DNA of 64,000 nt, taken from the NCBI RefSeq assembly GCF_030272615.1, contig NC_081408.1:198118841-198182840 (forward strand), written 5' to 3'. Each line of letters begins with the position of its first letter. The stretch's first letter is position 1. The notes below the pieces were generated by a model that was given only the letters and a program-made list of their open reading frames with translations, was not told the origin of the DNA and ran no database searches. Origin of the DNA: Cryptomeria japonica (Eukaryota > Streptophyta > Pinopsida > Cupressales > Cupressaceae). Shown here in pieces: positions 36,401 to 48,500 of the stretch. The position numbers and the translations under genes were made by a program.

Positions 36401-36828
36401 GTAAGACCAATCTTTTCACAATGGATATCGATAAGGAGATCATAAAAGTACAAAAAGAAATAAATGATATAGCTGACAATATCATTGGTTCATCAGAACC
36501 AACATTAGTTATCAAATAGGAGATAGCTAGATTTGAGGAGAAACTTGAGAAATTGGAGAAAGAAAAGGAAAGAATAAAAGGAAAGGCAAAAGAACTTAAA
36601 TGCAGACTCAGTCCTAAATTGGATAACCTCATCTCTTTGAGGAAAGAGATCTCAAAGGCACTTATTTAGAGACAGAAGACACTGGAAGAGAAAATGCATC
36701 ACCTCATTGGTACAATTCAAAGAACAGAGCCAACATTAAAGGATAGAAATAGGTTCACTCAAAGCTTGAATTTGGTATTAGCAGACCTATTCCAGATTGT
36801 AACCAACTGGTTACAAGGTTCTAGCTGA
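33472..36828 (+). pseudogene. Element I ORF2: conserved uncharacterised protein, ~1,118 codons
   Basis: ATG at 33472 and TGA at 36826-36828 bound a long unit. The frame shifts near 34440 and back near 34980, and about six stops interrupt it. The N-terminal ~330 residues form a domain homologous to G ORF2: both start MAS, with CPRPVFK versus IPHPMFK, and share HGEFFWL...ITREAV versus HEKFIWL...ITLEAI. A basic nuclear-signal-like stretch follows (PPPKKTKTTRQKQQ near 34865-34910). A Glu/Lys/Pro-rich linker leads to a long helical and coiled-coil C terminus (about 36060-36820). There is no membrane segment and no known enzyme motif. The position after gag and before the polypurine tract is that of env-like ORFs in Sireviruses. 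Homology to any named family is not claimed. Confidence 0.72.
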
Positions 36829-37027
36829 ACACTGCCCTCATTGACATTTTGTCATCCTTTGTCATTGATGTCAAAGTGGGAGTAGTAGAGAAGAGAAAAA
36901 TCCAATAACTTAGAGATCATTTGCTTAGGGGGAGCACACAGTTCTGGTAATATTTTTGGACTTCAATTTTTGGACACAATTTTGAATTTTTCTCATGAGT
37001 GTTGCCATCAATGCCAAAGGGGGAGAC
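36829..37027 (+). other. Element I 3' non-coding region and polypurine tract
   Basis: Short tail with repeated polypurine-like words: CAAAGTGGGAG near 36880, TTAGGGGGAGC near 36928 and finally CCAAAGGGGGAGAC directly before the LTR (about 37014-37027). The last one is the likely plus-strand primer. Confidence 0.75.
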
Positions 37028-37810
37028 TATTGGTATTACACACTCCAATGAGAATTGTAGGTGATTGAAGGTATTGTCATTGATGGCAACCTTGCAATCT
37101 TATAGCACTGGCAGGCATCGGCACCGATAGACTCTACATTGACAGATAGTTCACTGGTAGTGACAAGGATGTTTACCGACATGCTAGCCGACATGATTTT
37201 GATATTGTATATTGTATTTAATTGTAATATCCTTTTGTAAGCTGACATGGCATATTGTAATAAGACTCATATATAAGTATGAGATCTTGTAGATCATTTT
37301 GTGCGACACAACATAGAGGATAGATAGGATGGATATGTAGAGTGAATACTAAGGTAGATCTTGTAGAAGGGTTTATGGTTATTGTATGAGCTTCAACCGG
37401 TACTGAACCTGGCATAGAAGATTCTTTTTATAGCAGTACATCATATTGGATTTTCATAATCCATTTTGTAAGTCAGTGAGACTTCCTTTTGTATTTGAGC
37501 AGTGAGCTTTAGGCAGTTGGCCTTCTTGCATGTCCAAGCCCCTATTGTAAGTAATATCCATTCATTGGCCAGTGAGTGAATATTGTGGGTCACAAATCCC
37601 ACTGAGGTTTTTCCCACACTGGGATTCCTCGCTATAAATATTGTGTTATGGTGTACTTTCTATGTTGTCTTTATTGTTCATATTTACTACATTAATTCTT
37701 GTTTACTGGTAAATTGTTTTGGAATGCAAAATATTTAATAAGGTCAAAAAATCTGTCAACTAGATAGATACTGATTCACTACCCTCTCAGTATCTTTGGG
37801 AATCCTAACA
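37028..37810 (+). repeat. Element I 3' LTR
   Basis: 783 bp, ending CCTAACA. It starts TATTGG, where the 5' copy has TGTTGG. A TATA-like CATATATAAG is at about 37268-37277. It has the same length as solo LTR F, to which it is related. Confidence 0.92.
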
Positions 37811-37815
37811 TACAT

Positions 37816-38400
37816 CACATCCTACACCTAATTATGATAGGGAGAGTACCATCAATGACCTTAACCATAATGTCTTAAACCTCACTGACGCATCTCATGA
37901 ACTTAACCTAATTGATGAGGTAATTCCCATTATCCATCCTAAATTCATCAAATGGAACCAACCTAATCCCCCATGCCTTGACCAATTCCAAAATGATGAG
38001 GCGATCATTGACTTTTTGGAACTATAGGATAAAATACCAAGCGAGGATCACAAAGCTATATTCACCATCGAACTTAATAGTGCAACATACTTTGGGGTGG
38101 ATGCCAAACCTTTCAGCTATAAAAGTATCACAATAAAACATGGATCTTCCAGTGAAAACCACACTGTGGCATTGTTTGATCCCAAAAAAGTAAAAAGAAA
38201 GAGTGTATCCAATGGTGAAAACCTCTCTGAGGCACCTATGGATGAAAGGTTTGACATCCTCCCCTCTAATACAAATTAGGAGAGATCGATAATCCTAATC
38301 CAGGAAACAAAAGAATTCAATGTGGGGACCCCTAAGACTCCTCACCAAATACATTTGGCATCTCTTTTAACTCCATAGGAATAACCTAAATTTGTAGAAT
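37816..38400 (+). pseudogene. Gypsy B linker before RT
   Basis: B text resumes after the TSD of element I. The open part 38097-38279 contains FDPKKVKRKSVSNGENLSEAP and FDILPSNTN, which align with the linker of gypsy C (KVKIKDVCNGENLLEVLEDG, FDTLPKSYQ). The low-complexity frame is disrupted after 38280. Confidence 0.65.
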
Positions 38401-39335
38401 TCTTCTAGAAGCGTCAAATCAACTTCATATGGTGATATGCAGACATACCTGGTCTTGATCCATATTTGGTCATGCATCACCTCACTATGGCAAAAGGGGC
38501 TAAACCTGTCAAACAAAAGCTTCACAAGATGCACCCCCAGATTGTTGTACTAGTCAAAGAAGAACTTAAGAAACTCCTAGATGTTAGTTTTATTAGACTA
38601 AATGATTACATAGAGTGGATCTCCAACATTGTACCTATCGGCAAGCCTAATGGGGGCATCCATATCTATATAGATATCAAAGATCTAAACAAGGCATGTC
38701 CTAAGGATGACTTCCCCCTACCAAACATTGACATGATCGTGGACCTAATTGTAGGATATGCCATGCTTTCTCTAATGGATGGATTTTTCAGGGTACAACG
38801 AGATAAAGATTGCTCCAGAAGATCAACATAAAACTTCCTTCACATGCCAATGGGGAACATACTTTTGGAATGTGATGCCATTTGGTCTAAAAAATGCAGG
38901 GGCAACCTATCAAAGAGCTATGACCACCATATTTCATGATATGAGGCATACCATAATGGAGGATTATGTTGATGACTTACTAGAAAAATCATTAACAAGA
39001 GAAGGTCATCTTGCCATATTAGATAAAATATTTGACAGATTAGAGAAATATCATGTATGACTTAATCCCAAGAAATGTGTCTTTGGAGTAACCTCAGGGA
39101 AGATTCTAGGATACATTGTCTCAAGCAAAGGAATTGAGGTCGATTTGGAAAAAGTCAAAACAATTATGGGCATGCCACCTCTGAAGAAAACATTTAGTTA
39201 AGGACATTACAAGGGCACATACAATCAATTTAGAGATTCATTACACAACTGGCAGACGAGTGTCATCCCTTCATGCATCTATTACACAAAAACAACTGCT
39301 TTCAATGGGATGCCAGATACTAGCAATCATTCCAG
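38401..39335 (+). pseudogene. Gypsy B reverse transcriptase
   Basis: Gypsy RT in shifted pieces. 38466-38831 has KQKLHKMHPQIVVLVKEELK, IKDLNKACPKDDFPLPNIDM and SLMDGFF. A one-base shift leads into 38779-39060 with FSGYNEIKIAPEDQ, MPFGLKNAGATYQRAMTT and YVDDLLEKS, so the catalytic YVDD is kept (near 38964-38975). A stop then precedes LNPKKCVFGVTSGKILGY. The thumb region to 39335 is out of frame. Confidence 0.88.
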
Positions 39336-40248
39336 ATGCTTAAGGACTATCTCATGAATACACCATTGTTGATCCCACCAGATCTAGTTAGACCTCTCTT
39401 GTTATATATCTCAGCTACAACCACAACATTAGGAGTACTGCTGGCACAACACAATGCAAAAGGGAAAGAGTGTGCAGTTTACTACATCTCTCACACACTA
39501 GTTGGCTATGAACTCAATTATACACCTATTGAGCGAGCTTGCCTAGCAGTAATCTTGGCAGTCACCAAATTAAGGCACTACATGTTGACACATAAGGCAC
39601 AACTCATTGCAAAGATCGATCCACTAAAGTACCTACTCAGCAAAGCAGCATTGACAGGCCGCTTAGCCAAATGGCTGATGATTATGAGTGAATTTGACAT
39701 TGAGTATGTGGACCATAAGGCTATCAATGACCAAGCTATTGCAGATCAGTTGGTTGATGCACCACCAAAAGACGATCATCCTCTTGTTTCTAACTTCCTA
39801 GATGAAGAGATCTTTATGATCACAACAACACAACCTTGGCAGTTATACTTTGATGGATCATATACTAGACATGGCTTGGGGGTAGGCATTCTGTTTATCA
39901 CACCTCAAGGTAACAACATCCCAAAGTCTTACAGGCTAACTTTTCCATGTGCAAACAACATATCAGAATATGAGGCGTTGATCACATGACTCAGATTAGC
40001 CATACAATGGAAACTAAAAGAGATATAGGTATATGGTGACTCCCAACTAGTCATCCGACAAGTCATAGATGAATATTAGATCAAGGATAATAAGCTTATG
40101 TCATACAACCAAATGGTGGATATTTTAAAAGCATCATTTACAACTATCACCTTTGAGCAGATACCTAGAGATCAGAATCAAGTTGTTGACGCCATGGCCA
40201 CAATTGCATCTCTCCTAGATCTTCCACATTTCAACATGCTATGAGTTC
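39336..40248 (+). pseudogene. Gypsy B RNase H and second RNase H
   Basis: The open frame 39336-39989 covers the RT-linked RNase H (LLYISATTTTLGVLLAQH, YISHTLVGYELNYTPIE, LRHYMLTHKAQLIAKIDP) and the start of the second RNase H (YFDGSYTRHGLGVGILFI, NISEYEAL). A stop follows at 39987, and the rest, including YGDSQLVIRQV, is readable to about 40200 with stops. Two RNase H domains again mark the Tat group. Confidence 0.87.
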
Positions 40249-41596
40249 TTGGTAGAACAACTTTGGATTCCTGTATATGATATCCCTGAATCTAAGATGA
40301 TATGTCACCTTAGTAGTTCTAATTCCCCATGGTATGATGAGTTATACACCTACCTACATGATCACACACTTCCTCCCAACCAATCGAATAACCAATGCAA
40401 AACCTTCATTCAACAAACCACTCGATACACCATCATTGTTGAAACCCTATACCGACACATTCTTGATGGTACTCTCCTTCAATGTTTGGAATATGATGAG
40501 ACAACAAAGGTCTTGGAAGAGGTACATGAAGGAATTTGTGGGACTCACTCAAGCGGTCCTTCACTAGCCAAGAAAATTATGTGAGCTGGATACTATTGGC
40601 CATCCATGGAAAAAGACTCCTACAATTTTGTCAGAAAATGCAAGAAGTGCCAAGTTCACAGAGACTTGATACATGCACCAGCACAATAATTGCAACCAAT
40701 CAGAACACCATGGCCCTTTTTTCAATGGGGACTTGACCTTGTGGGTAAAATTCATCCATCTTCATCCAATGGCCACAAATTTATCATTACCGCCACCGAA
40801 TACTTCACAAACTGGATCAAAGTCATTCCACTTACCCAAGTCACTGGAAAGAAGATCGCCTCATTCATCCTTAATTACATCATCTTTTGGTATGGTGTAC
40901 GCATGTCCATCATCACAGATAATGGGCTTCCTTTAAAAAATTAGGATGTCTATAAGTTCTGTGAGAAGTTTCACATCCAACACCACTTTTCCACTCCCTA
41001 TTACCCACAAGGCAATGGTTAGGCCAAAGCATTGAACAAAAATATATTGATAATCTTCAAGAAGACAGTCAATGATGTTGGAGATAATTGACAGTCAATG
41101 ATGTTGGACATGATTGACACTATGGGCATATTGAACTAGCATTCGAACCCCTATAGGTGCAACTCCCTACTCATTAGTCTATGGCGCAAAATCCTTCCTT
41201 CCTATTGAGATTGAGATACCATCTCTACGGGTTTCCTTGCACAATCCGATAGATGATGAAGCATACTGAGTCTCTCATCTTCAAGACTTGGAACTACTTG
41301 ATGAAAGGATACAAGTTGCATACAACCACCTCAAATCCTATCAACAACGCATGAGCAGAAGCTATAATCATCAGGTTAAACCTCGTACATTTGAGGTAGG
41401 TGATCTCATTCTCAGAGAGAATCCTCATAACCAACCAAATAGAGAACATCGGGGAAAGTTTGAATCAAACTAGCTGGGTCCATATGTTATCACTGTTGTA
41501 TTTGGATTTGGGGCATATCAGTTGGCTACTTTAGAAGGAGAATCGCTAGTAGATCCGATCAAAAAACATGCACCTCAAACGGTTTCATACATAAGT
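40249..41596 (+). pseudogene. Gypsy B integrase
   Basis: The zinc finger starts in VHEGICGTHSSGPSLAKKI, with CKKCQVHRDL after a stop. The core has WGLDLVGKIHPSSS, ATEYFTNWIKVIPL and ITDNGLP; the Glu block is changed (GNG, stop, then AKALNK). A short local duplication around 41065-41115 (AGTCAATGATGTTGGA twice) disrupts the following part. The C-terminal module ends VGDLILRENPHNQPN, then LGPYVITVVF near 41480. Pol ends about 41590. Confidence 0.85.
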
Positions 41597-42344
41597 TGTA
41601 CAGAGCATCAGGCTCCAATACATACTATAAAAACACCAAAAACATTCAGAAAAATGTCTTGAAGAAAATACAAAAAAAATCAAAAAATAGTAAAGAAAAA
41701 TCATTCATCCAAATGGTGAACAACCACTCTAGTGGCACCTTGGGTAAGTGCAATGGTGAAAACATGGCAAACAGGCACGATTCGTAAAGGCAATGGCTCC
41801 ATTATCTTTCAGACTTGTTGTGATCACATTCATTGCATCCATTCATCCATCAGTCAAACCATGGCTTGTTATTGATCTGAATTAGGATTAGTACTTCATG
41901 CGTCATGCATTTTGCTTTTCATAGTAATGTCTAAGAACTGGGGGCAATGCTCTTAACCTATTGATGGAAGTGGATTCTACATTACTTGTGATTCATTGAG
42001 TTCTTCATTGAAAACTGTCTGGAAATAATACCAAAAACATTAAAAAACACTCACCAAATATCCAAAAACATTAAAAAACACTCACAAAATTCAAAAATAT
42101 CATAAAACATCAAAAATAATAAAAAACATGGCAACGCATAATAAACCTTTGCACGTATGCATTGCAATAGACATAAAACAATCATTTTGAGCTACTCAAA
42201 TGATGATCACTTATCAAATCAACCAAACAATCAACACAGGTACACACAAGTGTCTTAACAAGGATGCACCCTTCCTTACCAACACAAAGACATGATAACA
42301 TTTTCTTTGACAAGAAATTTTTTTTTAAGCTATCAAGTACTTGG
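41597..42344 (+). other. Gypsy B 3' region, left part
   Basis: Non-coding. An A-rich stretch with AAACACCAAAAACATT-like words is followed by the post-pol motif AAACATGGCAAACAGG (41753-41778 region). CAAAAACATTAAAAAACACT repeats lie near 42028-42090. It ends at the CTTGG duplicated by insertion of gypsy C (42340-42344). Confidence 0.6.
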
Positions 42345-43294
42345 TGTATACACCTAAAAATGGTCTAAAGATAATTAATTAAATAAGCAATTATTTAATT
42401 AATCTCTCCTCCCCAATTTAATTGAATTCACTAAGCAATTTGATTAAATCTCTTATTCATCTACTTATTAATAAATCTAAGGATTTATTAAATAGGTTCA
42501 TTTCATTTCACCCCTTTAATTAATTAATTCAAATTAATTAATTCCCTCCACCAAAATCATTTCTTCCAACTCCTGATTAATTAAAACAATTCAAATTCAT
42601 GAGTTGTTGAAACTGATTAGTCATTTTCCTAATATTTGAATTTCTAAATTCAAATTCTCCTAAACCTAACCACTCCTAAACCTAACCCATTCTACCTACC
42701 ACCTTCTCCCCTTTCATCCAACATCTTCTAGAACCTTTGTGACAATTGTCACTAAGTGTTCCCTTTAATCCAACTCCCTTTGCCAACTTCCTCCAATTTA
42801 ACCATTGATATCTTCAGATCAATCTCAACCGTTGATTCATGCCAACTCACCCCTAGCCTTGGGAAATCCTATAAATAGACCTCATTTTGGAGCAATAAGG
42901 GTCCCAATTTGATTTCATCATTTGCATTGTTATTATAGGCATCTAGCTTCTAGTTTATCATTTCTTAGCAATGTTATCATGCTCATTTTAGTTTAATTGC
43001 ATCTTCATTTTAGTTCATTTTCTAGATCAATCATGAATTCATATAGCTTAATCATGCTATTCTTGCTAGATCATGCATTTTCAGCATTCAAATCCTCCAT
43101 CTAAGTGTAGTCAAGTCACTGGAATTTGCATACTAAGATCTGAGAGCAAAATTCATACTCGCATTTACTAGGAGGCAATACGTCGATTAGCTATGGTTTT
43201 GTCTTCCATTGTTTCAATTTTCTAAGCATTGCTTGTAATGATTTATTGAGTGCATTGTGGTTGCAGGTACAGGTACACTTCACAAAGCACGACA
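42345..43294 (+). repeat. Gypsy C 5' LTR
   Basis: 950 bp, TGTATACACC to GCACGACA. TATA box CCTATAAATAG at about 42868-42878. It contains the 21 bp near 43035 that are missing in the 3' copy. Confidence 0.95.
42868..42878 (+). promoter_or_regulatory. TATA box in gypsy C 5' LTR
   Basis: CCTATAAATAG is conserved in both C LTRs (second copy about 51180-51190), in the B LTR (about 54037-54047) and, as TCTATATAAAC, in the E LTR (57068-57078). Such a site is expected to drive element transcription. Confidence 0.65.
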
Positions 43295-43297
43295 TTT

Positions 43298-43315
43298 TGG
43301 CGCCCACCGTGGGGC
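43298..43315 (+). other. Gypsy C primer binding site
   Basis: TGGCGCCCACCGTGGGGC starts three bases after the LTR. The tRNA is not assigned here. Confidence 0.9.
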
Positions 43316-45559
43316 TGAAATCATCATTTTCAGCCTCCCAAGCTTCCTCAAACTTCATCTCTGCCAGATCAGAATCAGATTGTCATACGAGTTGCATTTC
43401 TAGCTCATACGAACTTCCTTTTAGTCTCGGACGACACCTCATCTTGACTCGTACGAGCCCATTTTCCTTGTCGTATGAGGTATAAATCCTTTTCATACGA
43501 ATTTCTACCTTAGTATTTCCTGATTCGTGCTAGCTCATTCCTATGTCGTACTACATAGAATCTTTTGTAGTACTACACCTAATCTTTTGTCGTACTACAT
43601 AGAATATTTTGTAGTACTACACCTAATCTTTTGTAGTACTACACAGAATCTTTTCTAGTACTACACAAAATCTTTTGTAGTACTACACAGAATCGTTTGT
43701 CGCACTACACAACATCTTTTGTAGTACTACACAGAATCTTCTGTCGTACGAAATACTGCTTTTTAAATGAAATTTCTGATTTTTCGTATGGTCTTGTGAA
43801 TTTTTTTGTTCTAAGCTTCATATCATGTCGTACGAGTCTCTGTATCTGTGATTTTTGATAAACTGCAAGTTAGGTTTTTCTGATTCTAATTTGAGATTTT
43901 ATAACACTAACCCTGACTGGTTTATGAGAGTTTTTTGGTAGCCTAACGAGTTATGCAGGACGCTTGTCAAAGATACACTTGTCAAAGACAAATTCAAAAC
44001 ACAATCATGACTACTAATGGATCTATTTTGCAGGTTGCCTAAGGATTCAGCCAAAAAAAAAAACTTTGTGTATTCTTTAAGATTTTTAGGCACATTTCAA
44101 TTTGGGCTTAAAGAAATGAACTATCATGTCTTGTGTGTCTTTGATGATAGGTGAGTATGCTCTCACCTTTCTTAGGTGATCAGAAAGCTAGACTCATCTT
44201 TTTTGCTTTCATTAGTGCATCTCTTTAGCAAGCCTGCCCTCCCGAGGAGTTATTAACTCTTAGCCATTAAGGTCAGTGAGAGGGGAATGACCTAAGTGGG
44301 AATGGCTAACGCCAAGTAATCCAACCCACTATAAAATAAATGTGTTTTTGATGAAAATAAAAGCAATGACAGTGCTTGGGAATAGCTCTCCTCTGTACCT
44401 TCGAGTATATCAAACCTTGGTTTTCAAGGCTAGGAGACCTCTTAATTGAGTTTATACCTCGACGCGCCGAACGAATCCCTTATTAATGCCGGCTAAAATA
44501 GAAGCTACCCGATTCACCTTCGAAAGGGTGATAATCTTTGTGCAAGAGAGATAGTAACTCTCCCAAGACACTTGCCATATCGTGCCCCCATTAGCATTTG
44601 GAGTCGGATAATATGGCATTGAGAATCCATTGCGTGAGACTCAGCAGCCGTACTCTGATTAGCTATTGGGTGTGTACCTAAGTCAGCAAGCAAAGGTTTT
44701 CATTCTTAGCCAACTTCCTTAGGGTTTAGCTTGATTGGAGTCATTTATCACATTGTGTGTTTGCTGTGTATTCATCCCTAAATTGCAAAATCAGACACTT
44801 AAAACTGGAAAACCAAAGTAAAATATCAAAATTTAGTGATCAAAACTCAAACAAGCAAACAATTTTTATCACTGCTCAAATACCTGTCATACGAGTCAGA
44901 AGTCTCTGTCATATTTTTTGATCCTTTATCGTGCGAGTCAGGAGTCTCTGTCGTATTGCTGGATCTTCTGTCGTACGAGTCAAGGTTCTATGTCGTACGA
45001 AAAACTGATGTTCACATGAAGTCACTAGCTTGTCATTCTATTTTGTATCTCTTGTCATCCTAAGCTGAATCTTATGTCATATGAAACTCTGCATTTGTTA
45101 GTCCAGAACTATGTCTTACATGCCTATTTTAGATTTATCATTTCTGCCTGATCAATTTGCAGTAAGAATAAACACCTATTATCTATCAATCTGTGCTTAA
45201 ATTGTCTTCTTGGTTTGCTTGGTCAAGTTATCACTCGTCAAAATCAAACTCTAGAAAATATACACCTCAAGATTTTCAAAGTGTTCACCCCCAACAAGTT
45301 CAAGATCTAAACATCTCAAAGTGCATTACCACCCTCTTTGATAAATTGATCACTCAAACATAGTTTCTCATCAGGATCAATCATCCTTTATCACGAAACT
45401 GAAACATTTGGTCAAGATAACTTCGTCCCACATCGTAGGATATATCGTTCCTACTGGACTTGGTTCTTATCAATCATCACCATTGCACTCCTAAACTGAA
45501 GATCGAAAAACTTGCAAACCTTTAAACACTTGAATCCTCTTTTAGTGTCATATCACTCT
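43316..45559 (+). other. Gypsy C untranslated leader
   Basis: About 2.2 kb with no gene. Exact TCGTACGA occurs at 43449, 43744, 43828, 44971 and 44993, with CATACGA-type variants between. The stretch 44150-44740 aligns in reverse with 15120-15720 of gypsy A, including the CCTTGGTTTTCAAGG hairpin at about 44414. Confidence 0.7.
43541..43752 (+). repeat. 22-bp palindromic array in gypsy C leader, 10 copies
   Basis: GTAGTACTAC or GTCGTACTAC-like words start at 43545, 43567, 43589, 43611, 43633, 43655, 43677, 43699, 43721 and 43743, exactly 22 bp apart. The spacers read ACAGAATCTTTT or close to it. GTAGTACTAC is a perfect 10-bp palindrome. The last unit returns to GTCGTACGA. A CRISPR array is excluded because the spacers are alike and the repeats too short. 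Confidence 0.9.
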
Positions 45560-48500
45560 ATGGCCTTGAAATTAACTATTGATCACTTACCAAAACAACC
45601 TTTAAACAATCAAATTTTAGCACAATATCAAACACAATTAACAAGAGAGCAGAGACATAAGATCGCTAAAACATTTGAAATAGCTGAAGATCATATCGAC
45701 ATGACATACCAAAGCAAAACACAAGAAGAAAACATGACAAGCCAACATATCAGAGAAATCAAACAAGTTCAAGATCATAATCCAACTATGTTAAAACCTC
45801 ACAAGGATTCAAACACATCTCAAAAGAAAGGTGGCTCTTTTATGCATCTCTTAAAGAGATCCCTAAAGGATTTGGCTAAAGAAGATCAAAATCATGCACC
45901 AATATCTAACAATGATCCATCCATCCATAAGCAAAATGACTCTCCAAAGGCATCTATTCCTACACCTCTTGAAAGCTTGAAAGAACCTTCCATAGCATCC
46001 TTGCCAAATAATGCATCCAAAGCTGAAGTTCCCCAAGGGATATCCAAAATTGCCATCAAGCCTATTTCAGAGGATCCTATTCAAAGCTCATCTCCTTCAT
46101 ATCCAAGAATTAATTCATTGCAAAATCCCCATAACACTTCCTTGCAAATTGAATTCCTCATTCATAGAATGCTTGTTAAATGTCTCCTAATAGATGGGTG
46201 AGCTAGCTTGAACATTTGCTCTATGAATCTTGTCCGTGCTCTAGGCTATTCAAAAGATATAGTTGATCCCAGGAAAAAGATCAAAATCAAATCACATGAT
46301 GAAGAAGAACATTCATCTAAAGGAATGGTGATATTACCCATCACAATGGGACCTTTGCAGAAGCACATAACATGCCAAGTTCTAGATGTGAACCTACCAT
46401 ACAATATACTCTTGGGGAGACCATGGATTCAGGACATACAAGCTATTACATCAACATATCATCAATGTGTCCAATTTCCATACAATGGATAGGAAATCGC
46501 AATATCAACAGAATCAAATCCAATGCAGTGTTGTAATAATCAAAAATCAGTTTTACATAACAAAGAGGCAGCACCTTCAAGCACACAATCAAAGGAACAA
46601 TCATTTGAATCAATTTTGTCAAACATGGAAAAACAAATGCAGCTGAAAGATCAAGGAAACAGAGAATATTTGCTATCATGGAAAAACAAACAAGAGAAAC
46701 TTCAAATTGAGAGGGATGAAGAAGAAGAAGATATAGTAGTCGATGTAGTTCACACGTATGCAGAACAAACGTTAGGAACTAGCCTACTTGAATCAGAATC
46801 ATATTCAACTGACATGGACTTAACTAAGGACGATCAAGATTTTCTTATGCGAGGTCATTCTGACGAGAGTACCATTCTAGACATCAACATGCATACTGAA
46901 AGCTCTGACTTCTCTATCATGACCCCTAATATCTTTGAAGCTATTGAAACTGAACATCCTTTATCCTTAAGCTATCCTGAACCTATGGGCTGGGAAAATG
47001 AAGGACATACTAACATTGATAACTTACTTAATGACCATGCCATATCCTTATATCTTGATGAAATCAAACCCGCAACAACTTTTACCAGGGATTCCGCTAA
47101 CGTATCTTTGAGTCAAATGGATGTCAAATCTCCTAGTTGCAAAAGTGAAAATCAAGAAAATAATATCAGGTCTAATGCTGAAAACCATTTCTTGGCAACA
47201 TTAGACCAAGAAAAAGTAAAAATAAAGGATGTATGTAACGGTGAAAACCTCCTTGAGGTGCTGGAAGATGGGAGCTTTGACACCTTGCCTAAATCTTATC
47301 AAGAGAAGTTATCTATCATAGTAGCACTAGCAAAGGCAACTATCATTGGCACAACTGATCTACATCCAACAGCAACAATCTCTTTATCAAAACCAGCAAG
47401 GCAGAAATATTTTGAACCATTCGAAAGATGGCAAGTCAACTTTACCTGGTCATATACAGACATTCTAGGGTTCAATCCATATCTTACAATACATCACCCA
47501 AATATCAGTCCAAGAGCAGACATCAATAATGGAATACATCATGGATTGAGAGAAAGCATCACTAAAGGAATACATCATGGATCGAGAGAAAGCATCACTA
47601 AAGGAATACATCATGGATCAAGAGCAAGCATCAATAAAGGAACACAACATAAATTAGAATCAGGCATTCTATTCATCAAAATGGTTGTAGAATGGAATAT
47701 AACACAACTTCAAGTCTTTGGAGACTCTCGGCTTGTCATCAATCAAATCAATGATGACTATCAAACCATAGATGACAAACTCACGCCTTACAAAAAGATG
47801 GTGGATGATTTCAAGAAACACTTTATAGAAATAACTTTTGAACAGATCCCCAGAAATGACAACAAAGCAGCTGATGCCATGGCTACACTTGCTTCTCTAT
47901 TGCAGACATAGGAAAATCAAGAGCGTTATGAATTCCTGGTTGAAGAGTTGTTTAATCCTGCCTATAATTGTCATGATTCTAAAACCATCTGTCAACACAT
48001 TGGACACAATTCCTCTCGCTACGGCCAAACTTACACATACCTGAAAGATAACATCTTACCTCCTGACTTATTGAAAAATCAAAAGAGAAATTTTATTCGC
48101 CAATCCTCCCATTATACTCTCATTGTAGATACCCTATATAAACGAGGTCTAGACGATACTCTCTTGAGATGTCTTGAACAAGAAGAATCTGAGAAGGCCT
48201 TACATGAAGTCCATAACGACATTTGTGGCACTCATTCAAGTGGTCTTACCCTTTCGAAAAAACTCATATGCTTGGGCTACTATTGGCCGACTATGGAACG
48301 GGATTCTTTTAAAATAGCAAGAACATGCAAACAATGTCAAATCCATGGGAACTTGATCTACGCACTAGCACAAGAACTACATGCTTTAGCAACATCTTGG
48401 CCTTTTTGTCAATGGGGACTTGATCTAGTAGGAAAGATAAATCCTTCCTCATCTAATGGACATAATTTCATCCTAGTAGCTACTGAATATTTCACAAAAT

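Larger units (their letters stand above)
31160..37810 (+). mobile_element. Element I: pol-less copia-like LTR element with gag-like ORF and ORF2
   Basis: LTRs lie at 31160-31989 and 37028-37810. Flanks are TACGT (31155-31159) and TACAT (37811-37815), a 5-bp TSD with one mismatch. The primer site TGGTATCAGAGCC is at 31992-32004 and the polypurine tract at 37016-37027. The 5.0-kb interior has two coding units and no protease, integrase or RT. GGGGGAGC and CAAAGTGGGAG words near 36880-36950 resemble the repeated polypurine signals of Sirevirus-type copia elements. The LTR shares modules with copia A', suggesting A' or a relative supplied the enzymes. Confidence 0.88.

Noticed and set aside
43541-43752. 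CRISPR-like array
   Set aside because: Regular 22-bp spacing, but the repeats are 10-bp palindromes with near-identical spacers, in a plant retrotransposon leader.
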